A stretch of DNA of 64,000 bases, from contig NZ_NNBJ01000031.1 of NCBI RefSeq assembly GCF_002803085.1, forward strand, positions 1-64,000. The letters are read 5' to 3'. Both the position numbers and the translations under genes were made by a program. Source of the stretch: Streptomyces sp. CB01201 (GTDB lineage: Bacteria; Actinomycetota; Actinomycetes; Streptomycetales; Streptomycetaceae). Of this stretch, positions 16,245-24,820 are shown one piece after another. Numbering within the stretch: the stretch's first letter is position 1; each line of letters starts with the position of its first letter. Under the pieces are notes generated by a model that worked only from the letters and a program-made list of their open reading frames with translations, did no database searches and was not told where the DNA came from.

Positions 16245-18092
16245 CTACGGCTGGGACAGCTTCAGCTCCGGCTTGTACAGGTCGAGCCAGATCGCCAGGT
16301 CCAGGGTGCGTTCCAGGCCGCGTCGCGAGGCCTGGTGGATCTGCGGGCCGCTCACCTCGGCGGCCCGGCGCAGCCCTTCGCGGTCGATGAGGTCGAAGAC
16401 CGGGTGCGAGGGCTGGGCGAGCAGGTCCTTGGCGTGCCCCTGGAGGGCGATGGCGTACTTCGGGTCCTGGGTGGAGGGGTAGGGGCTCTTCACCCGGTCG
16501 TACACGGACCGGGGCAGGACGTCCTTGGCCGCCTCGCGCAGCAGGCTCTTCTCGCGGCCGTCGAAGGACTTCACCGACCAGGGCGCGTTGTAGACGTACT
16601 CGACGAGCCGGTGGTCGCAGAACGGCACCCGCACCTCCAGGCCGACGGCCATGCTCGCGCGGTCCTTGCGGTCGAGCAGGATGCGCACGAAGCGGGTCAG
16701 GTGCAGATTGCAGATCTTGCGCATCCGGTACTCGAAGTCGCTCTCGCCGTCCAGGCGTTGGACCCCGGCGACGGCGGTGTCGTAGGAGTCCTTGACGTAG
16801 GCGGGGACGTTCAGGGCGGCGGTCAGGTCCGGGCGCAGCAGACCGGAGTCGTCGCCGAACTGCTCGGCGAACTTGACGAGCCAGGGGAAGGTGTCGGCGG
16901 CCCGGGCCTCCTCGTCGAAGAACTGCTTGTAGCCGCCGAAGACCTCGTCCGCGGACTCGCCGGACAGGGCGACCGTGGAGTGTTCGCGGATCGCCTTGAA
17001 CAGCAGGTAGAGCGAGGCGTCCATGTCGCCGAAGCCCACCGGGATGTCGCGGGCCCGGATGACCTTGGCCCGCACCTCGGGGTCGGCGAGCGCCTGGGCG
17101 TCCAGGACGATGTCCTGGTGGATCGTGCCGGAGGTGCGGGCCACGTCGTGGACGTAGGGGGTGTCGGGGGTGGCGCGGAGTTCGTCGGCGACGAAGTTCT
17201 CGGTCTGGCCGACGAAGTCCACGGCGAAGCTGCGTACTTGATGGCCCACCTCGCCGAGCTGCCGGGCGGCGAGCGCGGTCAGCGCGGAGGAGTCGAGGCC
17301 GCCGGAGAGCAGCATGCAGCGCGGCACGTCGGCTATGAGCTGGCGGCGGACGATGTCGTCGAGCAGCTCGCGGACGTGGGCGATGCTGGTGGCGCGGTCG
17401 TCGTCGTGCGGACGGGTTTCGAGCGTCCAGTAGGTGTGGGTGCGCAGTCCGCCGCGGTCGACGGTCACGACGGTGCCCGGTTCGACCTCCCGCATACCGT
17501 CCCACACCGCGTGGCCGGGCGTCTTGACCATGGTGAACAGCTCGCGGAGCCCGTCGAGCGAGACCGAGCGGCGGGCCAGCGGGTTGGCGAGGATCGCCTT
17601 GGGCTCGGAGCCGAAGAGCACGCCGTCGGCGGTCTCGTAGTAGTAGAAGGGCTTGATGCCCATCCGGTCGCGGATCATGACGAGCCGCTGGACGCGCTCG
17701 TCCCAGATCGCGAACGCGTACATGCCGTTGAGGCGTTCCGCGACGGCCTCGCCCCATTCGAGGTAGCCGTGCAGGACGACCTCGGTGTCGGAGTCGGTGG
17801 TGAACCGGTGCCCGCGGGCGGTGAGTTCGGCCTTGAGCTCGGTGAAGTTGTAGGTCTCGCCCGAGTAGACGAGGGCGACGGCCCGGCCGCCCGCCTCGAC
17901 GCTCATGGGCTGGCGCCCGCCCGGAAGGTCGATGATCGCGAGCCTGCGGTGGCCGAGGGCGGCCGGCCCGTTGGCCCAGACGCCGCGGTCGTCGGGGCCG
18001 CGGCAGTCCATCGTCTCGGTCATCGCATCCAGGGTGTCCCGCTCGGCGCGCAATTCACGTTCGAAGGAGATCCAGCCGGTGATGCCACACAT
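16245..18092 (-). CDS. asnB: Asparagine synthase (glutamine-hydrolysing)
   Basis: The 615-residue protein begins MCGITGWISF, so the Cys nucleophile of the class II glutamine amidotransferase follows Met directly. Residues 1-210 are the glutaminase domain (DCRGPDDRGVW; SGETYNF; TDSDTEVVLHGYLEWG). The C-terminal synthetase domain has the PP-loop LSGGLDSSALTAL, SGESADEVFGGYKQFF and EVRVPFCDHRLVEYVYNAPW. It converts aspartate, glutamine and ATP to asparagine and glutamate in the cytoplasm. The full length and intact motifs suggest activity. Some Streptomyces paralogues act in secondary metabolism or cell-wall amidation, but no such genes are adjacent. The gene is monocistronic with 42 bases to the convergent PPOX gene. 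Confidence 0.95.
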   Translation of the reverse strand: MCGITGWISFERELRAERDTLDAMTETMDCRGPDDRGVWANGPAALGHRRLAIIDLPGGRQPMSVEAGGRAVALVYSGETYNFTELKAELTARGHRFTTDSDTEVVLHGYLEWGEAVAERLNGMYAFAIWDERVQRLVMIRDRMGIKPFYYYETADGVLFGSEPKAILANPLARRSVSLDGLRELFTMVKTPGHAVWDGMREVEPGTVVTVDRGGLRTHTYWTLETRPHDDDRATSIAHVRELLDDIVRRQLIADVPRCMLLSGGLDSSALTALAARQLGEVGHQVRSFAVDFVGQTENFVADELRATPDTPYVHDVARTSGTIHQDIVLDAQALADPEVRAKVIRARDIPVGFGDMDASLYLLFKAIREHSTVALSGESADEVFGGYKQFFDEEARAADTFPWLVKFAEQFGDDSGLLRPDLTAALNVPAYVKDSYDTAVAGVQRLDGESDFEYRMRKICNLHLTRFVRILLDRKDRASMAVGLEVRVPFCDHRLVEYVYNAPWSVKSFDGREKSLLREAAKDVLPRSVYDRVKSPYPSTQDPKYAIALQGHAKDLLAQPSHPVFDLIDREGLRRAAEVSGPQIHQASRRGLERTLDLAIWLDLYKPELKLSQP

Positions 18093-18350
18093 GGTGCCTC
18101 CTGCTTGGCCTCTTCGGCCGGAGGGGGGACGTTCCGCCGACCGAATCAGATGTATGGAGCAACTACCTACCTTTCGATCGTGTGACTCGGCAGGCCATCC
18201 GTCAACATGTCCGTAACAGAGGTGGCTTGATTACGACGCCCAGTAGGCCGGGAACGCACGGGAAAAGAGCGGGGAACGTATACGGACCGTAGGGGCCGCA
18301 GGCAGGGGCCGGGCGGCGGGCGCGGGCGCGGCCGGATCCCCGGGCGGGGA

Positions 18351-19451
18351 CTACGGGCTGACGGCGAGCACGATGTACGCGGCGAACAGCGAAAGGTGGA
18401 GTCCGCCCTGCATCAGGGTGGCGCGGCCCGGTACGACCGTGAGGATGCCGACGGTGACGGTCAGCGCGAGCAGCACCATGTGGCTGGCTCCGAGCCCGAG
18501 CACCAGCGGGCCCGACAGCCAGATCGTGGCGAGCGCGACCGCCGGAATGGTGAGGCCGATGCTGGCCATGGCCGAGCCCAGCGCGAGGTTGAGGCTGGTC
18601 TGCACGCGGTCGCGGCGGGCGGCCCGTACGGCGGCGATGGTCTCGGGGAGCAGCACGAGCAGCGCGATGACGACACCCACGACGGAGGCGGGCAGACCGG
18701 CCGCGGCCACCCCCCGCTCGATGGTCGGCGAGACGCCCTTGGCCAGGCCCACGACCGCGACGAGCGCGACCCCGAGCAGGGCGACGCTGGTCCACGCGGT
18801 GCGCGCGGAGGGCGGGTTGGCGTGGTCGTCGTCCCGCATCACCTCGCCCTGCTGGGTCACTGGCAGGAAGTAGTCGCGGTGGCGCACGGTCTGGGTGGCG
18901 ACGAAGAGCCCGTACAGGAACACCGAGGCGATCGCGGCGAAGATCAGCTGGGCGGCCGAGAACTCGGGGCCCGGCTTGCTGGTGGTGAAGGTCGGCAGGG
19001 CGAGGCTGAGGCCCGCGAGGGTGGTGACCGTGGCGAAGGCCGTGACGGTGCCCTCGGCGTTGAACACAGCGAGCCTGCGGCGCAGGGCGCCGACCAGGAG
19101 GCACAGGCCGACGATGCCGTTGCAGGTGATCATCACGGCGGCGAAGACGGTGTCGCGGGCGAGCGAGGCGCTCTTGTCGCCGCCGTCCGACATCAGGGTG
19201 ACGATCAGCGCGACCTCGATGACGGTCACGGCGACCGCGAGCACGAGTGATCCGAACGGTTCGCCCACCCGGTGCGCGACCACCTCCGCGTGGTGCACCG
19301 CGGCCAGCACCGCACCGGCCAGGAAACAGGCGACCACGGCGACGAGCCAGGCGGGCAGCGACCGCCCCCACGTCAGCGCGAGCAGCACGAGGGCGAGCGG
19401 CGGCAGCAGCGCCGACCAGCGGTCCAGGGGCAGGCGCGCGAGACGGATCAT
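18351..19451 (-). CDS. chaA: Calcium/proton exchanger, CaCA superfamily (ChaA-like)
   Basis: A 366-residue membrane protein with about eleven hydrophobic segments. The two CaCA alpha repeats are visible: GEPFGSLVLAVAVTVIEVAL (about 62-82) and LPETIAAVRAARRDRVQTSL followed by NLALGSAMASIGLTIP (about 268-305), each with the conserved acidic residue in a helix. Members exchange cytoplasmic Ca2+ or Na+ for protons at the plasma membrane. A central hydrophilic loop is short. ATG 19451 is the start. The gene stands alone, 51 bases from the 3' end of the upstream Ada-AlkA gene on the same strand, so readthrough is possible. The ion specificity is inferred from the family. Confidence 0.9.
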   Translation of the reverse strand: MIRLARLPLDRWSALLPPLALVLLALTWGRSLPAWLVAVVACFLAGAVLAAVHHAEVVAHRVGEPFGSLVLAVAVTVIEVALIVTLMSDGGDKSASLARDTVFAAVMITCNGIVGLCLLVGALRRRLAVFNAEGTVTAFATVTTLAGLSLALPTFTTSKPGPEFSAAQLIFAAIASVFLYGLFVATQTVRHRDYFLPVTQQGEVMRDDDHANPPSARTAWTSVALLGVALVAVVGLAKGVSPTIERGVAAAGLPASVVGVVIALLVLLPETIAAVRAARRDRVQTSLNLALGSAMASIGLTIPAVALATIWLSGPLVLGLGASHMVLLALTVTVGILTVVPGRATLMQGGLHLSLFAAYIVLAVSP

Positions 19452-19502
19452 GCCTTCGACGTTCCCAGAAGTGGCCCGGCCCCGCCCGTCGGACTACCCC
19501 TG

Positions 19503-20864
19503 TCAGGCGGCCGCGACCGCGAGGTGGCGGCGGGCGTAGGAGCGCCAGGGCCGCCAGGCGTCCGGCCCCGCACCGCCCACGTCCGGGTCGCCGAGCGCCC
19601 GCGTACGGATCACCTGGACGGTCCCCTCGTCCATGCCGGGCAGCGCCCGCATCACCCGTACGGCCTCGTCGCGGTCGGCACCGGCGTCCAGGCGCAGGCT
19701 CCCGTCGGCGAGGGCGGCGGCCAGGGCGGCGAGGCGCGGATCGGGGTGGGCGGCGAGCACCGCCGGTTCGGGGAAGAGGTGGGTGAGCGTGCCGCAGGGC
19801 GCGTCGAGCCGTTTGCCGTACGTCTCCACGAGCCCGGCCGCCGCCTCCGCGCCGACCAGCGCCCGCACCGCGCACTCCTCGGGATCGGCGGCGCCCGGCG
19901 AGCGAAGGCCCGGGGTGCGTGCGACGAGCGGGGCGAGCTCCGGGTCCGCGCCGAGCCGCTCGTCGACGGCGTACGGGTCGGCGTCCAGGTCGAACAGCCG
20001 GCGCAGGCGTTGCACGGCGGTGGTGAGATCGCGCAGATCGGTGAGGTGGATCCGGGCCTCCAGCCAGCCCTGGCGGGCCGCGGTGTGCGCGGGGGCGGCC
20101 TCGTCGACGGCCACCACGGCGGCGCCGTGGGGCAGTCGCAGGGTGCGCCGGTAGACGCGGGCGCCGCTCGCGCCACCCACCTCCTCGATGCGCTCGACGG
20201 CCTCGCCCGCGAGGAGGTCGAAGGTCTCCCGCACCGCGTACGCGCCCCGGTGGGCGAGCCGGAGCGGAACGCCGGCGCTCGCCGCGACGCCGCGCTCGGC
20301 GGCCATGGTCCCGGCCTCCTCGCGCAGGCCGCTGGGGGTACGGGCGTAGATCTGCCGGATCGTGTCGTTGAACTGGCGCACGCTGGCGAATCCGGCGGCG
20401 AAGGCGATCTCGGTGACCGGGAGCGAGGTGGTCTGGAGCAGTACGCGTGCGGTGTGGGCGCGCTGCGCCCGGGCGAGGGCCACGGGTCCCGCGCCGACCT
20501 CGGCGGTGAGCTGCCGCTGCACCTGCCGGGTGCTGTACCCGAGCCGGGCGGCGAGCCCCGGCACGCCCTCGCGGTCGACGACGCCGTCCCCGATCATGCG
20601 CATGGCCCGGCCGACGACATCGGCCCGCGTGTTCCACTCGGCGGACCCGGGCACGGCGTCCGGGCGGCAGCGGCGGCACGCCCGGAAGCCGTGGCCCTGG
20701 GCGGCGGCGGCGCTGGGGAAGAACCGGACGTTCTTACGGCGTGGGGTGACGGCGGGGCAGCTCGGCCGGCAGTAGATCCCGGTCGTCGCCACGGCGAAGA
20801 AGAACTCCCCGTCGAACCGGGCGTCCCTGCTGCTGACCGCCTCGTACTGGGCGTCTGGGTGCAT
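19503..20864 (-). CDS. Ada/AraC-AlkA fusion protein with truncated glycosylase domain
   Basis: A 453-residue protein in three parts. Residues 1-80 are an Ada metal-binding domain with the four Zn-ligand cysteines (YCRPSCPA and ACRRCRPD), which in Ada accepts methyl groups from phosphotriesters. Residues 85-185 are an AraC-type helix-turn-helix (FAAGFASVRQFNDTIRQIYA). Residues 190-450 match AlkA: an N-terminal domain and a HhH segment LPGMDEGTVQVIRTRALGDP. The region that in AlkA carries the catalytic aspartate (E. coli Asp238) is missing: the sequence jumps from ALGDPDVGG to PDAWRPWRSYARRHL. The usual GPW of the hairpin is EGT. It may therefore sense alkylation and regulate without excising bases. 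ATG 20864 follows a plausible start region; a longer in-frame start exists at 20945. Confidence 0.85.
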   Translation of the reverse strand: MHPDAQYEAVSSRDARFDGEFFFAVATTGIYCRPSCPAVTPRRKNVRFFPSAAAAQGHGFRACRRCRPDAVPGSAEWNTRADVVGRAMRMIGDGVVDREGVPGLAARLGYSTRQVQRQLTAEVGAGPVALARAQRAHTARVLLQTTSLPVTEIAFAAGFASVRQFNDTIRQIYARTPSGLREEAGTMAAERGVAASAGVPLRLAHRGAYAVRETFDLLAGEAVERIEEVGGASGARVYRRTLRLPHGAAVVAVDEAAPAHTAARQGWLEARIHLTDLRDLTTAVQRLRRLFDLDADPYAVDERLGADPELAPLVARTPGLRSPGAADPEECAVRALVGAEAAAGLVETYGKRLDAPCGTLTHLFPEPAVLAAHPDPRLAALAAALADGSLRLDAGADRDEAVRVMRALPGMDEGTVQVIRTRALGDPDVGGAGPDAWRPWRSYARRHLAVAAA

Positions 20865-21038
20865 CACGCTTCCCAGTGTGCGGTTCCCCCAGCGGGGCTG
20901 CTGGCGCTTTTCGGACACCGAGCCCGCCCAACCCCGGGGGTCCACGGGCCCCCGGCCCTCCCCTTTCGTCCTCGCGCTTTGCGTGGTTGCCCGCGCCCCC
21001 GAAACCCGCCCTTGCCCGCGGACCGGGGTCGCTTCCCA

Positions 21039-21057
21039 CGCAGTTCCCCGCGCCCCT
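21039..21057 (+). repeat. Interspersed GC-rich element, copy 1
   Basis: CGCAGTTCCCCGCGCCCCT matches the elements at 26371-26390 (same orientation) and 26881-26900 (opposite orientation, two mismatches). All three lie outside coding sequence. Elements of this kind are common between Streptomyces genes from general experience. Confidence 0.7.
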
Positions 21058-21182
21058 GCAGGTGACCCCGAATGCCTCGGTCCGGGCCGGCGCAGGCACC
21101 CTCAGCCCGTCATGGGGGTCCCCCCGGCCCTTGAGGCCTAGGGGAAGATCGAGGACGAGCGCCCTCAAGGCGCGAACGGGGT

Positions 21183-21199
21183 CTGGGGCGGAGCCCCAG
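21183..21199 (-). terminator. Perfect 7-bp hairpin downstream of rsgA
   Basis: CTGGGGC (21183-21189), GGA and GCCCCAG (21193-21199) form a tight stem-loop on the 3' side of the minus-strand rsgA gene. No T-tract follows, so its terminator role is an inference from position. Confidence 0.45.
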
Positions 21200-21265
21200 G
21201 GGGAGCCTCGGGGAGCCGGGTCCCCGTACCCAGTACCCCCCAAGACCCCGCACCCCCCGGAGGGA

Positions 21266-22411
21266 TCAGCGGAGGCGGCCCCGCTTCAGGGCACCGTTCG
21301 CCCGCCCGGCCGCACCCTTCGCCTTCCAGTCGCGCCGGATCTCCGCCCGCAACCGCGCATCCGTCTTGGCCACGATCCGCTGGTTCTCGCGGAGCAGCTT
21401 GCGGTAGCTGTCCAGGCGGCGCACGGCCAGCGAGCCGTCCTCGATCGCGGCCAGCACCGCGCACCCCGGCTCCGCCTGGTGCGCGCAGTCGTGGAAGCGG
21501 CACTCGGCGGCGAGCGCCTCGATCTCGGCGAAGACCTGCCCCACACCCGACTCCGCGTCGTAGAGCCCGACCCCGCGCAGCCCGGGAGTGTCGATGAGCA
21601 CACCCCCGCCGGGCAGCACCAGCAGGTTGCGGGTGGTCGTGGTGTGGCGGCCCTTGCCGTCCACCTCGCGCGCGGACTGCACCGCCATCACCTCGTCCCC
21701 GAGCAGCGCGTTGGCCAGCGTGGACTTGCCCGCACCGGACTGCCCGAGCAGCACGCTGGTGCCGCCGGCGACGACCGCGGCCAGGGCCTCGACGCCCGCC
21801 CCGCTCGTCGAGCTGACCGGCAGCACCTGGACTCCGGGCGCGGCCGTCGTCACGTCCTGGACGAGGTAGGAGAGCCCGACCGGGTCGGGAACCAGGTCGG
21901 CCTTGGTGAGCACGACGAGCGGCCGGGCGCCCGACTCCCAGGCCAGCGCCAGGAAGCGTTCGATCCGGCCGAGGTCGAGTTCGACGGCGAGCGACACCGC
22001 GATGATCGCGTGGTCGACGTTGGCCGCGAGGATCTGCCCCTCGGACCGGTTGGAGGAGGTGCTGCGCACGAACGCGGTGCGCCGCGGCAGATACGTACGG
22101 ACGAAGCGCGGGTCGCCGACCGGCTCGACGGCCGCCCAGTCGCCGGTGCAGATGACCCGCAGCGGGTCGTGCGGGGTGACGAACGCGGTGTCGGCGCGCA
22201 GCGTCCCGTCGGCGGTCACGATGTCGCACTGGCCGCGGTCGACCCGTACGACCCGGCCGGGCACCAGGCCCTGCTCGGCGTACGGGGCGAACTCCGCGGC
22301 CCAGCCGTCGTCCCAGCCGTACGCGCCGAGCGGGCGCGCGGGAGCGGAGCCGTTGAAAGCGGCGCCGGAGAGCTCAGAGGTGTGCTGCGAGAAGGAGAAC
22401 GAGGAAGACAA
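21266..22411 (-). CDS. rsgA: Ribosome small-subunit-dependent GTPase RsgA
   Basis: RsgA (YjeQ) assists late maturation of the 30S subunit. The circularly permuted GTPase order is visible: G4 LTKADLVPD comes before G1 GQSGAGKSTLANALLG, with DTPGLRG as G3. An N-terminal OB domain (VVRVDRGQCDIVTADG) and a C-terminal zinc module with Cys and His ligands (CRFHDCAHQAEPGC) complete the family architecture. I chose TTG 22411 because GAAGGG lies seven bases before it and the resulting N-terminus (SSSFSFSQHTSE) fits the family. An in-frame start at 22450 would add 13 residues. A 23-codon open frame with a strong ribosome binding site ends 60 bases upstream of this start. Confidence 0.92.
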   Translation of the reverse strand: MSSSFSFSQHTSELSGAAFNGSAPARPLGAYGWDDGWAAEFAPYAEQGLVPGRVVRVDRGQCDIVTADGTLRADTAFVTPHDPLRVICTGDWAAVEPVGDPRFVRTYLPRRTAFVRSTSSNRSEGQILAANVDHAIIAVSLAVELDLGRIERFLALAWESGARPLVVLTKADLVPDPVGLSYLVQDVTTAAPGVQVLPVSSTSGAGVEALAAVVAGGTSVLLGQSGAGKSTLANALLGDEVMAVQSAREVDGKGRHTTTTRNLLVLPGGGVLIDTPGLRGVGLYDAESGVGQVFAEIEALAAECRFHDCAHQAEPGCAVLAAIEDGSLAVRRLDSYRKLLRENQRIVAKTDARLRAEIRRDWKAKGAAGRANGALKRGRLR

Positions 22412-22471
22412 GGGAAACCCTTCGAAGGGCGGCCCCGGCGCCACGCGCACAGGCGTGGTGGAGAGAGTCGG

Positions 22472-22543
22472 TCAGCCGGAGACCGCGGGCATGGTGTGGA
22501 TGAACTCCGGGATGCGGGCAGCGCCCTTCGCAACGACAGCCAT
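22472..22543 (-). CDS. Small open reading frame (23 residues) upstream of rsgA
   Basis: A peptide beginning MAVVAKGAARIPEF and ending in TMPAVSG is preceded by GGGGAGGTGTGAACG, one of the strongest ribosome binding sites in the window. It ends 60 bases before the rsgA TTG start on the same strand. It could be a translated leader influencing rsgA or an independent small protein. I do not recognise the sequence. It has no cysteine, no run of one amino acid and no clear membrane segment. Confidence 0.5.
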   Translation of the reverse strand: MAVVAKGAARIPEFIHTMPAVSG

Positions 22544-22818
22544 CGTTCACACCTCCCCAACCACGTCTCAGTACCGGCGACGACGATGCGTCGCCCCGCT
22601 CGAACGATGCCGACTCTAAGCGCACCGGGCCCGACGGCGCCAGCGATTAAACGCGTACCGGACGCGAGGCCGTACAGAGCGACCTGCCCGCGTTCCGCGT
22701 CCGCGGCCCCGCCGCCGGGCGCAGCGGGCGCCCAGCGGCCAACTCCCTTGTGCAAGGCTCCCGTTGGATCAGGCACAAGATCCCGTCCCGCGCCCCCGGA
22801 ACGTACCCGCGCCCACTT

Positions 22819-22838
22819 ATTTGCGTATGGGCGCAAGA
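22819..22838. promoter_or_regulatory. ArsR-type operator, copy 1 (ABC operon)
   Basis: ATTTGC-N8-GCAAGA, a dyad with inner core TTGC-N8-GCAA, overlaps the -35 of the candidate ABC operon promoter, a classic position for repression. The same arrangement and spacing recur over the start of the nearby arsR-like gene (26428-26447), which makes it likely that the regulator binds both. Confidence 0.65.
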
Positions 22839-22889
22839 AGCGTCAGACTGCTGAAGCCGCTGGACACCGCATCACCGAAGGGGGCAGCC

Positions 22890-22937
22890 ATGGACGCGGA
22901 TCCTCCCAGTCCGCACCGCCCCGCCGGGCGTCGCTGA
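22890..22937 (+). CDS. Possible 15-residue leader peptide of the ABC operon
   Basis: MDADPPSPHRPAGRR is encoded in the 5' leader of the ABC permease mRNA, 106 bases before its start, behind GAAGGGGGCAGCC, a good ribosome binding site. The peptide has four prolines and three arginines, which could slow ribosomes, so a leader role is conceivable. It is too short to judge by composition, and chance is a real possibility. Confidence 0.35.
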   Translation: MDADPPSPHRPAGRR

Positions 22938-23042
22938 CCCTTCCCCCTTCCTTCCTTTCTCACCACGTCGGGCTCTGCCACGCCGGGGTGCGCGGTCGCG
23001 CCTCCGGGACTCCTGTGCCCACAGTGTGGTCGGAGGTCTCTT

Positions 23043-24794
23043 GTGATGTCGTTCCGGACGAGCAGCCCCGCACCGCGGGCCACCTCCCGCTTCGCAGGGC
23101 GCCTGGCCCGGCTGAGCTGGGTCGACGCGGTGGTCGCCGCGGCCGTGCTCGTGCTCTTCTACGTCGTGCTCCAGGTCGGCCACGGCACCACGGTCCGGTT
23201 CTCCACCGATCAGTCGATCAAGGTCGACACCGATCCGGCCCAGCTGCCCTACGACGCCGCCCGCTCGCTCCTGCGCATGTTCATCGCGCTCGCCGCCTCG
23301 CTGGTCTTCACCTTCGGGTACGCACTGGCCGCCGCGAAGAGCAGGCGCCTTGAACGCATCCTGATCCCGGCGCTCGACATCCTCCAGTCGGTGCCGGTGC
23401 TCGGCTTCCTCACCGTCGCCGTCAGCGGGTTCATCGCCCTGTTCCCCGGCTCCATGCTGGGCCTCGAATGCGCGTCGATCTTCGCGATCTTCACCTCGCA
23501 GGCCTGGAACATGACGTTCGGCTTCTACCAGTCCCTGACCTCGCTCCCGCGCGAACTCGACGAGCTGTCGCGGTCGTTCAGGTTCACGCGGTGGATGCGG
23601 TTCTGGAAGGTCGAGCTGCCGTCCGGGATGATCAGCCTGGTCTGGAACGGGATGCTCAGCTTCGGCGGCGGCTGGTTCTTCCTCGTCGCGTCCGAGGCGA
23701 TCAGCGTCAACAACAAGGACTACGCGCTGCCCGGTGTCGGCTCGTACGCGGGCGCCGCGATCGCCGACGGCGACCTCGGCAAGGTCGGCTGGGCCATCAT
23801 CACCATGGCCGTGATGGTCATCGGCGTGAACTTCGTCTTCTGGCGGCCGCTGACCGCCTGGGCCGAGAAGTTCAAGAACGAGCAGTCCGAGGCCGGCGAG
23901 GTCCAGCGCTCGCTCGTGCTGGACTTCCTGCGCCGCTCCAACTGGCCCCGGGTACTGGGCACGGCCCTCCGCCCGCTGGGGCGGGCCCTGAACCGCGTGG
24001 GCCGCGTCCTCGGCACCGACGACCGGCCGCTCACCGTCAACGGAACCCGTCGGCGCACCGGGGACGTCGCCTTCACCGTCGTCGCGGGCGGACTCATCCT
24101 GTGGGGCCTGTTCGACCTCGGCCGCTACCTCCGGGAACAGACGGGGCTCGGGGTCTTCGGCGAGCCGCTGCTGCTCGGCCTCGCCACGCTGGCCCGGGTG
24201 GTGGTCCTGGTGGCCGCCGCCACCGTCATCTGGGTGCCGATCGGCGTGAAGATCGGCTTCTCGCCCCGGCTGACCCGCATCGCCCAGCCCGTCGTCCAGG
24301 TCCTCGCCAGCTTCCCCGCCAACTTCCTCTTCCCGCTGGCCGTCTGGTTCTTCCTGAAGACGGGCCTGTCCATCAACATCGGCGGCATCCTCCTGATGGC
24401 GCTCGGCGCCCAGTGGTACATCCTCTTCAACACCATCGCGGGCGCCATGTCGATCCCGAGCGATCTGCGCGAGGCCATGGACGACCTGGGTGTCGTCGGA
24501 TGGCAGCGCTGGAAGCGGCTGATCCTGCCCGGCATCTTCCCGGCGTACGTCACCGGCGGCATCACCGCGTCGGGCGGCGCCTGGAACGCCTCCATCGTCG
24601 CGGAGGTCGTCACCTTCGGCGGCACGACCCTGACGGCCACCGGCCTCGGCGCCTACATCGCCAAGGCCACCGCCGCCGGCGACTTCCCGCATCTGCTGGC
24701 GGGCGTGGCGGTGATGAGCCTGTACGTCGTCGGCCTCAACCGCCTGCTGTGGCGCCGCCTGTACCGGCTCGCCGACACCCGCTTCGCCCTCTGA
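23043..24794 (+). CDS. ABC transporter permease, fused double-domain (NitT/TauT-like)
   Basis: About 583 residues containing two complete permease domains in tandem, so one chain provides both membrane halves. Each half has an EAA-type coupling loop: ELDELSRSFRFTRWMRFWKV (about 165-185) and EAMDDLGVVGWQRWKRLILP (about 478-497). Around ten hydrophobic segments are visible. Sequence style resembles the nitrate/sulfonate/taurine family, but this fused subtype pairs with an ATPase carrying an AAA-associated tail and typically lacks a periplasmic or lipoprotein receptor; none is present here. Substrate unknown; the linked ArsR-type regulator makes a metal or stress-related solute a reasonable guess. 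GTG 23043 and ATG 23046 both follow GGAGG. Confidence 0.85.
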   Translation: MMSFRTSSPAPRATSRFAGRLARLSWVDAVVAAAVLVLFYVVLQVGHGTTVRFSTDQSIKVDTDPAQLPYDAARSLLRMFIALAASLVFTFGYALAAAKSRRLERILIPALDILQSVPVLGFLTVAVSGFIALFPGSMLGLECASIFAIFTSQAWNMTFGFYQSLTSLPRELDELSRSFRFTRWMRFWKVELPSGMISLVWNGMLSFGGGWFFLVASEAISVNNKDYALPGVGSYAGAAIADGDLGKVGWAIITMAVMVIGVNFVFWRPLTAWAEKFKNEQSEAGEVQRSLVLDFLRRSNWPRVLGTALRPLGRALNRVGRVLGTDDRPLTVNGTRRRTGDVAFTVVAGGLILWGLFDLGRYLREQTGLGVFGEPLLLGLATLARVVVLVAAATVIWVPIGVKIGFSPRLTRIAQPVVQVLASFPANFLFPLAVWFFLKTGLSINIGGILLMALGAQWYILFNTIAGAMSIPSDLREAMDDLGVVGWQRWKRLILPGIFPAYVTGGITASGGAWNASIVAEVVTFGGTTLTATGLGAYIAKATAAGDFPHLLAGVAVMSLYVVGLNRLLWRRLYRLADTRFAL

Positions 24795-24820
24795 CACCCC
24801 TGAGCCTTCTGGAGCCCCCC

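Larger units (their letters stand above)
20865..21265. other. Intergenic region with dyads and a Streptomyces interspersed element
   Basis: No gene is recognisable. The stretch combines the promoter side of the Ada-AlkA gene with the 3' side of rsgA. It holds a perfect hairpin CTGGGGC-GGA-GCCCCAG (21183-21199), a candidate terminator about 70 bases beyond the rsgA stop, and one copy of the recurrent element CGCAGTTCCCCGCGCCCCT (21039-21057). Confidence 0.6.
22544..23042. other. Regulatory region between rsgA and the ABC operon
   Basis: About 500 bases without a large gene. It contains the promoter of the minus-strand small frame and rsgA, a dyad CTTGTGC (22747-22753) with GCACAAG (22773-22779), the ArsR-type operator at 22819-22838, a candidate promoter (TTGCGT 22821-22826, 17-base spacer, CAGACT 22844-22849) and a 15-codon frame at 22890-22937 before the ABC permease gene. 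Confidence 0.55.
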
